Positions 7,751-18,351 are shown, numbered from the stretch's first letter. The stretch is 40,066 nt of DNA from an uncultured Prevotellaceae bacterium (GCA_902788605.1 CADAKX010000030.1:1-40066), one strand, 5' to 3'. Numbers and translations: made by a program. Notes: a model not told the origin generated them from the letters alone.

Positions 7751-7788
7751 GATAAAGGGAGATAAAGGGAGATAAAAGAAGATAGAAG
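7751..7788 (+). repeat. 10-nt tandem repeat in the leader of the ftsZ-like gene
   Basis: GATAAAGGGA occurs twice exactly (7751-7760, 7761-7770), then degenerates to GATAAAAGAA (7771-7780) and GATAGAAG (7781-7788), ending 2 nt before the ATG. Each unit supplies a GGAG/GGGA-like purine run that could act as a ribosome-binding site. Confidence 0.85.
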
Positions 7789-7790
7789 TT

Positions 7791-9053
7791 ATGGACGAGA
7801 ATGAGATACTGAAACAGTTTGTGATGCCCATCGAGGACAAGATGCAGGGCATTATCAAAGTGGTGGGCGTTGGAGGTGGTGGCTGCAACGCCGTGCGCAA
7901 TATGTTTGAGGCGAAGGTGGAGGGCGTGACGTATGCTGTGTGTAATACGGATAGTCAGTCGCTGTCGCGTTCGCCAGTACCCATGAAGATTATGCTGGGC
8001 GCTTCAGGACTTGGCGCTGGTGGTAATCCTGAAATGGGTAAGTCGGAAGCCGAGACAAACGTGAGCGACATAGAGAAGCTGCTCTCTGATGGCACGAAGA
8101 TGGTGTTTGTGACTGCTGGTATGGGTGGTGGCACTGGTACTGGTGCGGCGCCTGTGGTGGCAGGAATAGCCAAGCGGATGGGGCTGCTGACGGTGGGTGT
8201 GGTGACCATTCCCTTCTTTTTCGAGAAGAAACGCAAGATTATCAAGGCGCTGAAGGGTGTGGAGGAGATGCGAAAGAATGTGGATGCGCTGCTCATCGTC
8301 AACAACGAACGACTGTGTGATGTCTATTCCGACTCGGACCTGTCGGTGAAGGAGGCTTTCCTGCGTGCGGACAATATCCTGATGGATGCCGTGAGGGGTA
8401 TCGCAGAGCTCATCGTGTTGCCCAGTGATGGTGGCATCAAGAGTGACTTCCGCGATGTGGAGACAACGATGAAAAACGGGGGAGGCGCCATCATGGCGAT
8501 GGGGCGTGCCAGCGGAGAGCATCGTGTGGAGAAGGCTATACTGAATGCGCTGGACTCGCCCTTGCTCTATGGCAATGATATTGGTAAGGCGAAGCGAATA
8601 CTCTTTAATATCTATGCCAGCGATGAGCATCCTATCTTTGTGCGTGAACTGCAGGAGATAGATGAGTTCTTCGACCAACTGGATCCGAATATCGACGTTA
8701 TCTGGGGAACAGCTACTGATGACTCTTTGGGCGAGGATGCCAAGGTGACCATCCTGGCCACGGGACTGGAGGATGAACTGCGCAGCGAGGTGGCACAGGA
8801 TGCTCATAGAAACGAGGATGAGTTTTATGAGGACTTGATACCATTGCTCTATAAGCCGGTAGTGAAGAAGACGATGGCAGAGGTGATTACACAGGAACTG
8901 CCCTTTGAGGTGGAACCTGCTCCTGAGCCAGAACCTGCGAAACCAGAACCCGTAGTAGAACCTGAACCACCAATCGTTGAGGAACCTCCAAAGATAAAAA
9001 CTGCCATAGATAAACTGAAAGACTGGCTGAACAGACTGGCACAGACAGAATAA
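7791..9053 (+). CDS. ftsZ: Divergent FtsZ-family tubulin-like GTPase, 420 aa
   Basis: FtsZ polymerises at mid-cell with GTP. The GTP-binding glycine loop is intact (GGGTGTG, residues 112-118), as are VGVGGGGCNAV (25-35) and CNTDSQSL (51-58). The catalytic T7 loop, normally N-x-D-x-x-D, reads K217-S-D219-F-R-D222, so the first Asn is replaced by Lys. The GLGAG loop region is about three residues shorter than in the usual protein, and R/K replaces G in the PFxFEG region (PFFFEKKRK). The C-terminal tail from about 340 is acidic and proline-rich (EPAPEPEPAKPEP), ending in an amphipathic helix. It is not beside ftsA/ftsQ or mur genes, the normal site. It may be a second, specialised FtsZ; the canonical copy would be elsewhere. 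Confidence 0.85.
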   Translation: MDENEILKQFVMPIEDKMQGIIKVVGVGGGGCNAVRNMFEAKVEGVTYAVCNTDSQSLSRSPVPMKIMLGASGLGAGGNPEMGKSEAETNVSDIEKLLSDGTKMVFVTAGMGGGTGTGAAPVVAGIAKRMGLLTVGVVTIPFFFEKKRKIIKALKGVEEMRKNVDALLIVNNERLCDVYSDSDLSVKEAFLRADNILMDAVRGIAELIVLPSDGGIKSDFRDVETTMKNGGGAIMAMGRASGEHRVEKAILNALDSPLLYGNDIGKAKRILFNIYASDEHPIFVRELQEIDEFFDQLDPNIDVIWGTATDDSLGEDAKVTILATGLEDELRSEVAQDAHRNEDEFYEDLIPLLYKPVVKKTMAEVITQELPFEVEPAPEPEPAKPEPVVEPEPPIVEEPPKIKTAIDKLKDWLNRLAQTE

Positions 9054-9054
9054 T

Positions 9055-9715
9055 CTACTCGCAGAGCAGCGGACCGTTGCCATGCCCGATATGACTATCG
9101 ATGGAGCGGCGAATGGCGGCGGTGATGAAATCCTTCGCTTGGGAAATGGCCTTGGGCAGACTCTCGCCCAGGGGTAAACTCGCGGATGGTGCCATCGGGC
9201 ATGATGAGCCTGTCTGTCATCAGCGAGGAGTCGGCGTGGCCACCCTTGATGAGAAAGGCCGTCTGGGGATGGACTATCTGGTCCTGCAGTCGCTTGGCCT
9301 CGGGCAGGTTGGGGGTGACGAGGGCGCAGAGGGGGAAGAGATGCTGGGCGATATAGGCGATGGCATCGGAGGACATGAGCTGATAGCCACTGGTGGAGAT
9401 CATCACGGGGTCGTAGATAATGGGGATGTGAACGTCTTGTAATGCCTGGACGATGACCTCGGCCACGGCCTTGTTGGGTATCATGCCAATCTTGATGGCT
9501 GATACTTGGAGGTCGCTCAGGACAGACTGCAACTGCGAGGCGACGACGTCTGATGGTACAGGCATGGATGACTGCACACCCAGCGTGTTTTGCGAGGTGA
9601 GAGCGGTGATGACGGTGGCCCCATAGCAGCCGTGGGCGGTGATGACCTTGAGGTCTTGTTGGATGCCGGCACCGCCCGAGGGGTCGCTGCCAGCGATGGT
9701 TAGTACTATTTCCAT
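9055..9715 (-). pseudogene. thiD: thiD, hydroxymethylpyrimidine (phosphate) kinase, with internal deletion and frameshift
   Basis: ThiD phosphorylates HMP and HMP-P in thiamine synthesis. The N-terminal part is clear: TIAGSDPSGGAGIQQDLK (residues 6-23), then IKIGMI, YDPVM, VTPNLPEA and FLIKGGH. Reading is normal to about residue 181, then continues for 25 residues of unrelated sequence to a stop at 9095. The true C-terminus (ALGESLPKA-like through FITAAIRRS and IGHGNGPL) is present in another frame and ends at 9055. The HGTGC segment carrying the catalytic Cys, which should lie between, is absent, so a non-multiple-of-three deletion at about 9164-9178 is indicated. About 18 residues also seem missing between PEAKRLQDQ and TAFLIKGGH. 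It is last in the operon and overlaps tenI by 10 bp. An assembly error is the alternative. Confidence 0.8.
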
Positions 9716-10248
9716 GCGTCGCCGAGGATCATGGCTCCTCCGAAGCCCATTTCTGATATTTCATTGATTCTGTTGAATGTCACGCCACCTAAGGCCATGA
9801 CGCGCTGGTCGATGAGTCCCTGACGGCGTGCCTCGGCAATCTGTTCGCGGGTGAATGCTGAGTGGTAGCCCTGCTTGGAGATGCTGTCGAAGATGGGACT
9901 CAGACTGATATACCTGAAAGGCTGCTTGCGACACTCGGCCAACTCGTCGAGAGAATGACACGAGATGCTGACGTGGCCTTGCCATCCTGCAGGGGGGTGG
10001 GGGTGGCGACTGTTGAGATGTACGCCTCGGAGTCCGTATCTGACGGCAAGGTCGAAGCAATCGTGGATGACCAGGCGAGGGTAGAGTACTGCTGGCAGTT
10101 GGCACAGCAGCTGCTCTACCTCGTGTGGGTTGGCCATGGGTTTACGTATGTGGACGAGGTCGGCCTTTCCGCTGGTGAGCAGGGCGGTGATGCGCTCTGC
10201 CTCGCCAACAAAGAAGTCAGGACGGGTGATGACGATAATCATACGCAT
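9706..10248 (-). CDS. tenI: ThiE/TenI-like thiamine phosphate synthase paralogue, 180 aa
   Basis: It is a TIM-barrel protein of the ThiE/TenI family; the second such gene in this operon. Visible elements are VITRPDFFVGE at the start, VHIRKP (phosphate-loop Lys region), GVHLNSRHP, SCHSLDEL, YISLSPIFDSISKQGYHSAF and ALGGV near the C-terminus. The SPIFDSISKxGYHSAF wording is typical of the Bacteroidetes TenI-type branch, which acts in thiazole aromatisation or as an alternative synthase; which of the two cannot be read from sequence. It overlaps thiH and thiD by 10 bp each, so translation is coupled. Full length for the branch. Confidence 0.85.
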   Translation of the reverse strand: MRMIIVITRPDFFVGEAERITALLTSGKADLVHIRKPMANPHEVEQLLCQLPAVLYPRLVIHDCFDLAVRYGLRGVHLNSRHPHPPAGWQGHVSISCHSLDELAECRKQPFRYISLSPIFDSISKQGYHSAFTREQIAEARRQGLIDQRVMALGGVTFNRINEISEMGFGGAMILGDAWK

Positions 10249-11372
10249 TTCTTAAAGAGGTCGAACGATGCATCCCAGTCTTTCCACACGGGTTCGCGAC
10301 CCAGTTCCTTGAGACGGGCGTTGATGACCTTAGCCGTACGCTCATCGCTGACGGTGAACTGCTCCAGAGCCTGGGGATAGGTGTGATAGCCACCAGGATT
10401 GACATGGCTCTCGGCCGACATGGTGGTGACGCCCAGGGTACACATGTTGTCGCGGATGTAAGCGGGTTCGCGGGTACTGTAAGAGATATCCACATCGTGG
10501 TCGAAGATACGCATGGCAAACGTGGCCTGGGCCAGTTCGCGGTCAGTCATAAAACAGTTGGGCTGGAAGCCCTCGTTCTGGGCTGGGCGCATGCGGGGGA
10601 AGTTAATCGAGTACTTTGTGCGCCAGTAGTGCTTCTGTAGGTAGCGCAGGTGGTAGGCCATCATGGTAACATCGGTGCGCCACTCCTTCTCGAGTCCGAT
10701 GAGCACACCCATGCCGATAGAGTGTACGCCAGCCTGTCCCATACGGTCGAACCCGTCGCAACGCCATTCAAAGCGACTCTTCATGCCGCGGGGATGGTAG
10801 AGCTGGTAGTGCTCGCGGTTGTAGGTCTCCTGAAAACAGATGACGCCGTTGAGGCCGTGGTGGGTCAGTTCCTTGTACTCCTCCATCTTCAGCGGCATCA
10901 CCTCGATCTTGATGTTCGAGAAATAGCGCTTGGCAATGTCGATGGCCTTGGCCAGATAGGGCACTCCCGCCTTGGCAGGGTTCTCGCCTGTGACGAGGAG
11001 GATGTTTTCAAAGGGTGCCAACTGTTTGATGGCACGGTATTCGTCCTCTATCTGCTCGGGGGTGAGGATGGTGCGCGCCATGGGGTTCTCGCGGTGGAAA
11101 CCGCAATAGACGCACGAGTTGGAACACGAGTTGGTGATATAGAGCGGGATGAACATCGACATGGTGCGTCCGAAACGCTCCTCGGTGTATTTGCGCGACA
11201 GGCGGGCCATCTGCTCCAGGTATGGCTCGGCAGCGGGCGAGAGCAGGGCCATGAAGTCGTTGACGTCGCAATGACTCTTGCCCAGGGCACGACGCACGTC
11301 GGCATCGGTCATGGCGGCGATACGCTCGGTGGTCTCCTGCCAACTGATATTTTTTAGTTCGTCGGAAAACAT
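10239..11372 (-). CDS. thiH: ThiH, radical SAM 2-iminoacetate (tyrosine lyase) synthase, 377 aa
   Basis: It cleaves tyrosine with S-adenosylmethionine to give dehydroglycine for the thiazole ring. The radical SAM motif CSNSCVYCGF (CxxxCxxC, residues about 83-92) is intact, followed by a TGENP-type SAM-binding segment (LLVTGENP), IEVMPLKMEEY, YHPRGMKSRFEWR and the C-terminal SAESHVNPGGY typical of ThiH. Length agrees with the family. It sits 6 nt after thiF and overlaps tenI by 10 bp, inside the TPP-controlled operon. Confidence 0.95.
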   Translation of the reverse strand: MFSDELKNISWQETTERIAAMTDADVRRALGKSHCDVNDFMALLSPAAEPYLEQMARLSRKYTEERFGRTMSMFIPLYITNSCSNSCVYCGFHRENPMARTILTPEQIEDEYRAIKQLAPFENILLVTGENPAKAGVPYLAKAIDIAKRYFSNIKIEVMPLKMEEYKELTHHGLNGVICFQETYNREHYQLYHPRGMKSRFEWRCDGFDRMGQAGVHSIGMGVLIGLEKEWRTDVTMMAYHLRYLQKHYWRTKYSINFPRMRPAQNEGFQPNCFMTDRELAQATFAMRIFDHDVDISYSTREPAYIRDNMCTLGVTTMSAESHVNPGGYHTYPQALEQFTVSDERTAKVINARLKELGREPVWKDWDASFDLFKKCV

Positions 11373-11378
11373 AACTGT

Positions 11379-12179
11379 TTATTTGGATTTACAGGGTTGG
11401 AAGGCATATTCCTTCAGTTCGTGAATGGTAGGCTCTTTGCCACACAGGGCGCAGTCGGCACGCTGGGCGAAGGCGAAGCGCTGCCACTGCATCGAGAGGG
11501 CATCGAAGGTGAGAAGACTGTTGGTGAGCAACTGTCCCACGCCAGCCAGGTATTTGATACACTCGGTGGCCTGAACGGTGCCCAGCATGCCAGCGATAGA
11601 GCCAAGCACGCCTACGGTGGCGCAGGTCTCGACATCCTGCTTGGCAGGGGGCTCGGGGAACAGGCAGCGATAGCAGGCGGTGCCAGGGGTGTGGGTCATC
11701 AGTTGTCCGCTATAGCGACTGATGCCTCCCATGGAAAAGGACTTCCCCAGCATCACGCAGGCATCGTTGACCAGGTATTTCGTCGCGAAATTATCGGTAC
11801 CGTCGATGATGAAGTCGTAGGGACGAATCAGGTCGATGGCGTTGGCCTCGCTGAGATAGGTCTCGTAGGTCTCGACCTTGACATCGGGGTTCAGGTTGGT
11901 GATGCGCTCTCGGGCCACCTCCACCTTGGGACGCCCCACATCGGGCGTGCTATGCAGCACCTGGCGCTGCAGGTTGGTGATGCTGACGGTGTCGCCATCC
12001 ACCACACCGATAGTGCCTACGCCAGCTGCTGCCAGGTAGAGCGCGATGGGCGAACCCAGTCCGCCGGCTCCTACCAGCAGCACCTTAGACTGCAACAACT
12101 GCTTCTGGGCATCGAGGCCGAAGCCATCGAGGATGATGTGGCGATTATAGCGCCTGCATTGTTCACGAGTGAGTTCCAT
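11379..12179 (-). CDS. thiF: ThiF, sulfur-carrier adenylyltransferase (E1-like), 266 aa
   Basis: It adenylates the C-terminal Gly-Gly of ThiS before sulfur transfer. The Rossmann nucleotide motif VLLVGAGGLGSP lies near residue 33, followed by DGDTVSITNLQRQ, the DGTDNFATKY adenylation region, and zinc Cys pairs CYRC and CALC. ETCATVGVLG carries the family's conserved Cys. The start is ATG at 12177-12179; a TTG three codons upstream is also in frame. A 7-nt repeat tract fills the gap back to thiC. MoeB or HesA are alternative family names, but the operon settles on ThiF. Confidence 0.93.
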   Translation of the reverse strand: MELTREQCRRYNRHIILDGFGLDAQKQLLQSKVLLVGAGGLGSPIALYLAAAGVGTIGVVDGDTVSITNLQRQVLHSTPDVGRPKVEVARERITNLNPDVKVETYETYLSEANAIDLIRPYDFIIDGTDNFATKYLVNDACVMLGKSFSMGGISRYSGQLMTHTPGTACYRCLFPEPPAKQDVETCATVGVLGSIAGMLGTVQATECIKYLAGVGQLLTNSLLTFDALSMQWQRFAFAQRADCALCGKEPTIHELKEYAFQPCKSK

Positions 12180-12186
12180 CTGATTC

Positions 12187-12240
12187 AATGCTTAATGCTA
12201 AATGCTTAATGCTTAATGCTTAATTCTTAATGCTTAATTG
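12187..12240 (-). repeat. 7-nt tandem repeats between thiC and thiF
   Basis: On the + strand seven units run from 12187 to 12235: AATGCTT, AATGCTA, AATGCTT three times, AATTCTT, AATGCTT, then a partial AATTG touching the thiC stop. The tract is almost the whole spacer and ends a few nt before the thiF start. Confidence 0.95.
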
Positions 12241-13868
<1,628 letters not shown>

Positions 13869-13880
<12 letters not shown>

Positions 13881-14642
13881 AAACGCGGTTAATGGACTTG
13901 AGGCTTCGGCGCTATCAGCAATGGCGCCAAGACCGGCCTCGTAGGCCTGGCGACCGGCGATGACGGCCTGACGGAAGGCATCGGCCATCTTGACAGGATC
14001 GCCTGCCACGGCAATGGCCGTGTTGACCAGCACGCAGTCGGCACCCATCTCCATCGCCTCGGCGGCATGACTGGGGGCACCGATACCGGCATCAACCACT
14101 ACGGGCACGGTGGCCTGATCGATGATAATCTGCAGGAAGTCCTTCATGCGCAGACCTTTATTCGTACCGATGGGGGCAGCCAGGGGCATCACCGTGGCAG
14201 CACCGGCCTCTTCCAGGTGCTTGCACAGCGTAGGGTCGGCCTGACAATAGGGGAGTACCACGAAACCGAGTTTTACCAGTTGTTCGGTGGCTTTCAGGGT
14301 TTCAACGGAGTCGGGCAACAGATAGCGGGGGTCGGGGTGAATCTCGAGCTTGAGCCAGTTGGTGCCAAAGGCCTCGCGTGCCATCTGGGCGGCAAAGACC
14401 GCCTCCTCGGCATTGCGCACACCCGACGTGTTGGGCAACAGCTGGATGTTGGGGAATCGAGTGATGTGGGTGAGTAGCTCGTCATCCTGATCATCGAGTT
14501 CTATTCGTTTCATGGCTACGGTCACCATCTCTGTGCCAGAAGCCTCGATGGCACTGGCCATCAGTTCGTTGTTGTTGAACTTGCCTGTGCCTAAAAAAAG
14601 ACGAGAGCCAAACTCTCGCCCTGCAATTACTAATTTACTCAT
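13869..14642 (-). CDS. thiG: ThiG, thiazole synthase, 257 aa
   Basis: It forms the thiazole phosphate ring from DXP, dehydroglycine and ThiS-thiocarboxylate. It has the TIM-barrel fold with [15 protein letters not shown] at the N-terminus, LLPNTSG, the Schiff-base Lys region [27 protein letters not shown] and [27 protein letters not shown] (phosphate-binding end). Length agrees with the family. Its start overlaps the thiE stop by 8 bp, so translation is coupled. Confidence 0.95.
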
Positions 14643-15255
14643 GATTTATGATGTTTATGATGTGTTTCATCTCTGCGATGGGGTCGTCGGCACGCAATAC
14701 GGTGCCACTGAGGGCAATGCCTGTGATGCCTGTCTGAAGGATGGCTGGGATGTCGGCCTGAGTGATGCCACCTATAGCCACAACGGGAATATTTATCCCT
14801 GCTTCGCGCATCTGGTGGATGATGCTGCGATAGCCTTCCAGTCCCAGAACGGGGGCCAGTTTCTTTTTGGTGGTGGTAAAACGGAAGGGGCCACATCCGA
14901 TATAATCGGCTGAGGCTTCATAGTGGGCCTTCGCATCCTCGAAAGTGTTGGCTGTGCCGCCGATGATGAAATCGGAACCTAAGATGCGGCGTGCCTCACT
15001 GATGGGCATGTCGTTCTTGCCCAGATGGACGCCATCGGCATGCAACTCCTTTACCAGAGCCACGCGGTCGTCGATGATAAACGTAGCGCCATATTGCCGA
15101 CAGAGCTGTTGGGCCTTGATCGCAATGGGGCGTACCTCATCGTCGGTGGCATCCTTCATGCGCAGTTGTATCCATCGGCAACCACCCTCAAGGGCCAGTT
15201 GGATGGAGTCCAGGTAGCTGTAACGCTCGGAATAGTGGGAAATAAACTGTATCAT
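14635..15255 (-). CDS. thiE: ThiE, thiamine phosphate synthase, 206 aa
   Basis: It joins HMP-PP and thiazole phosphate to thiamine phosphate. Visible elements are IQLRMKDA (substrate loop), [48 protein letters not shown] and VVAIGGI with ALSGTVL at the phosphate site. I chose ATG 15255, 6 nt after thiS, over an in-frame ATG at 15273 that would overlap thiS. It is the canonical ThiE copy of the operon; the second one is the TenI-like gene downstream. Confidence 0.93.
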   Translation of the reverse strand: MIQFISHYSERYSYLDSIQLALEGGCRWIQLRMKDATDDEVRPIAIKAQQLCRQYGATFIIDDRVALVKELHADGVHLGKNDMPISEARRILGSDFIIGGTANTFEDAKAHYEASADYIGCGPFRFTTTKKKLAPVLGLEGYRSIIHQMREAGINIPVVAIGGITQADIPAILQTGITGIALSGTVLRADDPIAEMKHIINIINHE

Positions 15256-15260
15256 CGGCC

Positions 15261-15458
15261 TCACCCCCCGCATGCTGCTTTGATAATAGTGATACTGGCG
15301 CCTTCCTGAAGCGGTGTGTCGTCCCAGGTGCTGCGTGGTTTCAACTGATTATCGATAGCTATTGCCACACCTTTGGGTGGCAACTGCAATTGGGTGGCAA
15401 GCTCAGATATAGTAGAGGCTTGCGTCTCGTGCTGTTTGTTGTTAATACTAATTGTCAT
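15261..15458 (-). CDS. thiS: ThiS, sulfur-carrier protein, 65 aa
   Basis: A small ubiquitin-like carrier that brings sulfur to ThiG. It starts MTISINNKQ and ends AACGG; the terminal Gly-Gly is the site adenylated by ThiF. I prefer ATG 15458 to the in-frame ATG at 15479 because the latter lies inside the riboswitch; GGAGGA 9 nt upstream serves as ribosome-binding site. It is the first gene of the operon. Confidence 0.93.
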   Translation of the reverse strand: MTISINNKQHETQASTISELATQLQLPPKGVAIAIDNQLKPRSTWDDTPLQEGASITIIKAACGG

Positions 15459-15465
15459 ATTACAT

Positions 15466-15538
15466 TCCTCCGACGGCATTACCCGTGTCAGGTTCTATGG
15501 GTATTTTCTCAGCTTTGGCACATGCCTCAGCACCCCGA
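15466..15538 (-). promoter_or_regulatory. TPP riboswitch (THI element)
   Basis: Read on the minus strand the conserved parts are in order: CGGGGTGCT (15529-15537), CTGAGA, ACCC, AACCTGA, GGGTAATGCC and finally GTCGGAGGA. The last GGAGGA is also the thiS ribosome-binding site, so TPP binding would be expected to hide it and block translation. It controls the thiS-thiD operon. Confidence 0.96.
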
Positions 15539-15556
15539 ATATTTGTTTTTGCGCTG

Positions 15557-15587
15557 CAAAAGTACTGCTTTTATTTCAATCTGACAA
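15557..15587 (-). promoter_or_regulatory. Promoter of the thiamine operon
   Basis: On the minus strand TACTTTTG (15564 down to 15557) fits the TAnnTTTG box, and a TTG at 15587-15585 lies 20 nt upstream. The riboswitch begins about 20 nt downstream. Confidence 0.65.
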
Positions 15588-15634
15588 GAAAATGAGAGAA
15601 AAATTTATGATATGTTTGATTATTGGGCAAAAAC

Positions 15635-15672
15635 AAAAAAATCCCAAGCACGAAACCAATTCGTACCTGGGA
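15635..15672 (-). terminator. Rho-independent terminator of clpB
   Basis: On the minus strand a 13-bp stem, 15672-15660 with 15654-15642, closes a 5-nt loop and holds two G-U pairs; a run of seven T residues follows (15641-15635). It lies 39 nt after the clpB stop and isolates clpB from the thi promoter. Confidence 0.9.
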
Positions 15673-15710
15673 CATTACTTATGGGGTGTGGGCACCGCTG
15701 TGCCGATAGG

Positions 15711-18248
15711 TTAGTTTCTGAATACCAGTCCGTCGCCGAAGGAATCCACGATGATAGGCTTTTCGCGATTGATCTCATCTGCCAGAATCTTCTTCGACAG
15801 GTCGTTGAGCAGATACTGCTGGATGGCTCGCTTCACAGGACGGGCACCATAGTCGGGGTCATAACCCTCCTGAGCCAGCCAGTCGATGGCCTGCGGCGTG
15901 ACGTCGAGGGTGAAGCCCTGCGGCTCGAGCATCTTCTGCACGCGGGTGAGTTGCAACTTGACGACATCGGCAATCTCCTGTTTTGACAGTGGCGTGAAGG
16001 TGATAATCTCGTCGATACGATTCAAGAACTCCGGACGCATGGTCTGGCGGAGCTGTTCGCGTGTGGCGTTCGAGGTCATGATGATGATGGTGTTCTTGAA
16101 GTCGGCTGTGCGTCCCTTGTTGTCGGTAAGTCGTCCGTCGTCCAACACCTGCAAGAGGATGTTGAAGACATCGGGATGTGCCTTCTCGATCTCGTCGAAA
16201 AGTACCACGGAATAGGGCTTGCGACGTACAGCCTCGGTGAGCTGTCCGCCCTCGTCATAACCTACATAGCCCGGAGGTGCACCAATCAAGCGAGAGACGG
16301 TATGCTTCTCCTGATACTCCGACATGTCGATACGCGTCATCATGGTCTCATCATTAAAGAGGTATTCGGCCAGTGTCTTGGCAAGTTCTGTCTTACCCAC
16401 ACCGGTGGTACCCAGGAAAATGAATGAGGCGATAGGGCGCTTGGGGTCCTGCAAGCCGGCACGACTGCGGCGCACGGCATCAGAGACAGCTGTGATGGCT
16501 TCGTTCTGGCCGATGACGCGGCGATGGAGCTCCTCCTCGAGATGCAGCAGCTTCTCGCGCTCGCTCTGCATCATGCGGGTAACGGGGATGCCCGTCCAAC
16601 GAGAGACGACCTCGGCGATATCGTCGGCAGTGACCTCCTCGCGAACCAATCTTCCAGCGGCGGAACCGCTGGGTACGCTGTCTAACTGGCGCTGGATATC
16701 GGCGATATGGTCCTCGAGGGCCTTCAGCTTAGAGTAGCGGATCTCGGCCACCTTGCCATAATCGCCCTCACGCTCTGCACGCTCGGCTTCCAGCTTCAGG
16801 TTCTCCATCTCTTGCTTGTCTTGCTGAATCTTGTTGATGAGCTGGCGCTCACCTTCCCACTTGGCGCGGAAGTCACGCTCCTGGTCCTTGAGTTCCGCAA
16901 TCTCGCGGTCGAGCTGCGAGAGTTTATCCCCAGCGGCGGAACCGCTGGGCACGGAAGCCTCGCGCTTGATGCTCTCGCGCTCAATCTCGAGCTGAGCCAG
17001 GCGGCGGGTAATCTCGTCGAGCTCCTCGGGTACGGAGTCGCGCTCCATACGGAGTTTGGCAGCAGCCTCGTCCATCAGGTCAATCGCCTTATCAGGCAGG
17101 AAACGCTCGGTGATATAGCGCTCGGAGAGTTGCACGGCGGCGATACAGGCATCATCCTGGATACGTACCTTATGATGGTTCTCATAGCGCTCCTTCAAAC
17201 CACGGAGGATGGAGATGGCGCTGAGTTCATCGGGCTCATCGACCATCACGGTCTGGAACCGGCGTTCCAGGGCCTTGTCCTTCTCGAAGTATTTCTGGTA
17301 TTCATTGAGGGTGGTGGCACCGATAGAACGCAGTTCGCCTCGTGCCAATGCTGGTTTCAGGATGTTGGCGGCATCCATGGCACCCTCGCCCTTGCCGGCA
17401 CCAACGAGCGTGTGAATCTCGTCGATGAAGAGGATGATACGTCCCTCGGAGGCAGTCACCTCGTTGATAACACTCTTCAGACGTTCCTCGAACTCACCCT
17501 TGTACTTGGCACCTGCCACCAGTGCACCCATGTCGAGCGAGAAGAGTTGCTTGTCCTTCAGGTTCTCGGGCACGTCGCCGCGTACGATACGCTGGGCCAG
17601 TCCCTCGACGATGGCTGTCTTACCAGTACCAGGCTCACCAATCAGAATAGGGTTGTTCTTCGTACGGCGCGAGAGAATCTGCAGCACACGACGAATCTCG
17701 TCATCACGTCCGATGACGGGGTCGAGCTTACCCTGACGGGCCAGATCAACGAGGTTCTTGGCGTACTTCTCCAGCGACTGGTAGTTGTCGTCGGCACTCT
17801 GACTCTGCACACGTTGTCCCTGACGGAGTTCAAGGATAGCCTGACGCATGTCCTTCTCGTTGGCACCAGCGTCTTTCATCATGCGACTTACGGTGGTGTT
17901 GACGATGAGGAGAGCCAATAGGATTGGCTCACAAGAGACATATTCGTCGTTCATCTCGTGAGCAAGGTCTTCGGCTTTCTGCAGCACCTTTTGTGAGTCA
18001 TTCGAGAGATAGGGCTCGCCACCCTGCACTCGGGCCAGATGCTGCATCTCCTGGGAGGCCAGCATGTCGAGTTGCTGAACGTTGACGCCCAACTTCTGAA
18101 AAATAAATGTGGTAATGTCTTGCGCCTTATCCATCAGTGCCTTGAGCAGATGCACGGGTTCGATGGACTGTTGTCCGTTCTGGCGGGCAATGTTGACTGC
18201 CTGCTGTACGGTTTCCTGCGCCTTGATTGTAAATTTGTCGATAGTCAT
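15711..18248 (-). CDS. clpB: ClpB, AAA+ disaggregase, 845 aa
   Basis: ClpB dissolves protein aggregates with DnaK. An N-terminal double Clp repeat (1-140) is followed by NBD1 with Walker A GEPGTGKT (204-211), the coiled-coil middle domain (about 410-530), and NBD2 with Walker A GTTGVGKT (613-620), Walker [24 protein letters not shown] and [10 protein letters not shown]. Start [12 protein letters not shown] at 18248 is typical; the longer frame is rejected. Three oddities: VPSGSAAG occurs twice (433-440 and 525-532), encoded by a palindromic DNA repeat; and after TSN (N727) about 24 residues present in other ClpBs seem absent before [10 protein letters not shown]. No TAnnTTTG promoter is obvious; a paired repeat lies upstream. 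Confidence 0.95.
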   Translation of the reverse strand: MTIDKFTIKAQETVQQAVNIARQNGQQSIEPVHLLKALMDKAQDITTFIFQKLGVNVQQLDMLASQEMQHLARVQGGEPYLSNDSQKVLQKAEDLAHEMNDEYVSCEPILLALLIVNTTVSRMMKDAGANEKDMRQAILELRQGQRVQSQSADDNYQSLEKYAKNLVDLARQGKLDPVIGRDDEIRRVLQILSRRTKNNPILIGEPGTGKTAIVEGLAQRIVRGDVPENLKDKQLFSLDMGALVAGAKYKGEFEERLKSVINEVTASEGRIILFIDEIHTLVGAGKGEGAMDAANILKPALARGELRSIGATTLNEYQKYFEKDKALERRFQTVMVDEPDELSAISILRGLKERYENHHKVRIQDDACIAAVQLSERYITERFLPDKAIDLMDEAAAKLRMERDSVPEELDEITRRLAQLEIERESIKREASVPSGSAAGDKLSQLDREIAELKDQERDFRAKWEGERQLINKIQQDKQEMENLKLEAERAEREGDYGKVAEIRYSKLKALEDHIADIQRQLDSVPSGSAAGRLVREEVTADDIAEVVSRWTGIPVTRMMQSEREKLLHLEEELHRRVIGQNEAITAVSDAVRRSRAGLQDPKRPIASFIFLGTTGVGKTELAKTLAEYLFNDETMMTRIDMSEYQEKHTVSRLIGAPPGYVGYDEGGQLTEAVRRKPYSVVLFDEIEKAHPDVFNILLQVLDDGRLTDNKGRTADFKNTIIIMTSNATREQLRQTMRPEFLNRIDEIITFTPLSKQEIADVVKLQLTRVQKMLEPQGFTLDVTPQAIDWLAQEGYDPDYGARPVKRAIQQYLLNDLSKKILADEINREKPIIVDSFGDGLVFRN
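16654..16673 (-). repeat. Palindromic in-frame insert, copy 2 (clpB)
   Basis: CCAGCGG, loop CGGAA, CCGCTGG: a 7-bp stem. The 20-nt core is identical to the copy at 16929-16949 and encodes the same PSGSAAG peptide, here at the end of the middle domain. Confidence 0.85.
16929..16949 (-). repeat. Palindromic in-frame insert, copy 1 (clpB)
   Basis: CCCAGCGG, loop CGGAA, CCGCTGGG: a perfect 8-bp stem with a 5-nt loop. It is translated in frame as PSGSAAG inside the coiled-coil middle domain. Confidence 0.85.
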
Positions 18249-18318
18249 AATTAACTCCTTTCTTGTTTGTTTTGTTCTGACCAAAAGCGAACAAAGAGCG
18301 TGCCGAAGGAAAAACGTG

Positions 18319-18351
18319 TGACAAAATGGCGGATGGCGATGACAGAATGGC
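18319..18351 (-). promoter_or_regulatory. Paired 12-nt repeat upstream of clpB
   Basis: TGACAAAATGGC (18319-18330) and TGACAGAATGGC (18340-18351) differ by one base and start exactly 21 bp apart, two helical turns. They lie 71-103 nt upstream of the clpB start. A heat-shock operator or unusual promoter is possible. Confidence 0.55.

Noticed and set aside
12187-12240. CRISPR array or dispersed repeat family
   Set aside because: The units are 7 nt with no spacers, and the different tracts do not share a unit sequence.
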